Assembly (NCBI GenBank): GCA_002333425.1 | Contig: DDBL01000011.1 | Location: forward strand, 1-6,330 | Source of the DNA: Leptospiraceae bacterium UBA2033 | GTDB taxonomy: Bacteria > Spirochaetota > Leptospiria > Leptospirales > Leptospiraceae | Reading direction: 5' to 3' | DNA: 6,330 nucleotides | Shown: positions 5,581 through 6,330 of the stretch, piece after piece | Layout of the letters: every line of letters begins with the position of its first letter | Position numbering within the stretch: the first letter of the stretch is position 1 | Made by a program: the position numbers and the translations under genes | The notes under the pieces: model-generated | The model's database searches: none | Told to the model about the DNA's origin: nothing | What the model saw: only the letters and a program-made list of their open reading frames with translations

Positions 5581-6330
5581 TTACCACTTAAAATTTCCTT
5601 TTTTATCATAATCAAAACTCATCGTACCTTCAGGAAGACCTGGAACTGTAAGACCGGATAGACCTTGTAATTTAAAATCAGAACTTCGTTTTCTGATTGC
5701 ATCTGCGATCCCACTTGAAACAGATTTGAGCGGAAAACTAGTCTTTACCTTAACAATGGATTCTTTTCCGCTATTGATTATATTCACGGGAACACCGGAG
5801 AGAAATTTTTCTCCATTTAATTCTAAATCATATTTTAAATCACTGAATTTGAGTGCCGCTGCCGCTTTATTCGCAAGTGCAATTTCAAATTCGGTAGCTA
5901 CATCTATATCTACATTACTAAGACCTGCTTGTGCAGCAGAGCCTATGTTTGTTTTTTTGCCCCCGAGTAAACCGTCTAGGTAACTCATTGCGGCTGCGGA
6001 TACTCCATCTTTAACTCCACTTATAACTTGAGTTGGTTCCGGTTTTACAATTTTGAAATTGCGAATATCAATTGTCGGTAAAACTGCCGGGATTTGTTTG
6101 TCTTGTGAAAACGGAAATTCAAATGTTTTTTTACCTGCAATTTGGTAGGCTTCTGGAATTGGAATGTTTAAAACTCCATCGAACTTAACGGCTAATAGTT
6201 CTTTGCCTGGAACTTTTTTGTAGATGTCTGCTAAATCAGTATATTTTAATATTACATCAACAGGTAAGTCTTTATTTGAATTTGCTTCAATTTTTCCTAA
6301 GTCAATTTGGGAAAATTTAGCTAGTTTATT
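5581..6330 (-). CDS. LEA type 2 (WHy-domain) family protein, N-terminus cut by window edge
   Basis: The frame is open from the right edge to TAA at 5581-5583, giving 249 visible residues. A start at the internal ATG at 5988 is rejected, because the open frame and matching protein pattern continue upstream of it. The visible part holds the end of one LEA2/WHy-like unit (about residues 8-75: IDLGKIEANSNKDLPVDVIL, then FDGVLNIPIP) and a full second unit (about 140-245: VDIDVATEFEIALANK, then LNGEKFLSGVPVNIINSGKE and FDYDKKGNFKW). The two share the order strand, Pro/Gly turn, KLQG/KFDG-type strand and 'P.P' end, so it is a tandem-domain protein. LEA2 proteins are beta-rich and often surface-attached or periplasmic, linked to stress tolerance; whether this one has a signal peptide cannot be seen. 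It is the first visible gene of the minus-strand operon. Confidence 0.82.
   Translation of the reverse strand, partial: NKLAKFSQIDLGKIEANSNKDLPVDVILKYTDLADIYKKVPGKELLAVKFDGVLNIPIPEAYQIAGKKTFEFPFSQDKQIPAVLPTIDIRNFKIVKPEPTQVISGVKDGVSAAAMSYLDGLLGGKKTNIGSAAQAGLSNVDIDVATEFEIALANKAAAALKFSDLKYDLELNGEKFLSGVPVNIINSGKESIVKVKTSFPLKSVSSGIADAIRKRSSDFKLQGLSGLTVPGLPEGTMSFDYDKKGNFKW

Noticed and set aside
5726..5983. Plus-strand reading frame of 85 codons inside the LEA2 gene
   Set aside because: It lies fully antisense to the LEA2 frame, which has a clear domain pattern; this one is a shadow with no ribosome site or family likeness.
5581..5988. A separate 135-aa protein starting at the internal ATG at 5988
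   Set aside because: The same frame stays open to the window edge and the upstream part carries another copy of the LEA2-like pattern, so the ATG is an internal methionine.

Overview
The window is AT-rich bacterial DNA with no RNA genes. The coding style suggests a spirochaete of the Leptospira group: a spirochaete-like lipobox (Phe-Ala-Phe-Ser-Cys) on the hydrolase, LEA type 2 and WD40 proteins, an Rpn-type nuclease, and AGGA-type ribosome sites. This taxonomic guess is an inference from protein style only and is of moderate to low confidence.

Layout. Left edge (1-722, minus): a 3'-truncated Rpn/PD-(D/E)XK 'transposase-like' nuclease, divergent from the next gene. 779-3064 (plus): a large WD40 protein with an extra N-terminal domain and about 14 blades. 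3061-3704: a small repeat cluster of three copies of a 29-nt REP-like palindrome. These frame an intact 103-aa membrane-protein gene (3103-3414) and a decayed second copy of it (3490-3655), so the gene-plus-palindrome unit was duplicated in tandem. 3746-4267 (minus): a REP-associated tyrosine transposase (RAYT, IS200-like Y1 HUH family), whose 3' end lies 41 nt from the perfect palindrome copy. 4324-6330 (minus): an apparent operon, read from the right edge leftwards, of a LEA type 2 (WHy) protein that runs off the window, an SRPBCC/START-like protein and an alpha/beta-hydrolase lipoprotein.

How it fits together. The right-hand operon looks like envelope or housekeeping material, possibly lipid or small-molecule handling, but no substrate can be read from the sequence. 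The middle looks like an accessory hot spot: a RAYT beside the palindromes it probably acts on, a REP-framed duplicated gene with one dying copy, and an Rpn nuclease at the other end. The most interesting point is the RAYT/REP pairing together with the duplicated unit. One palindrome copy carries a paired change that preserves the stem, and another overlaps a stop codon and sits 2 nt from a Shine-Dalgarno sequence.
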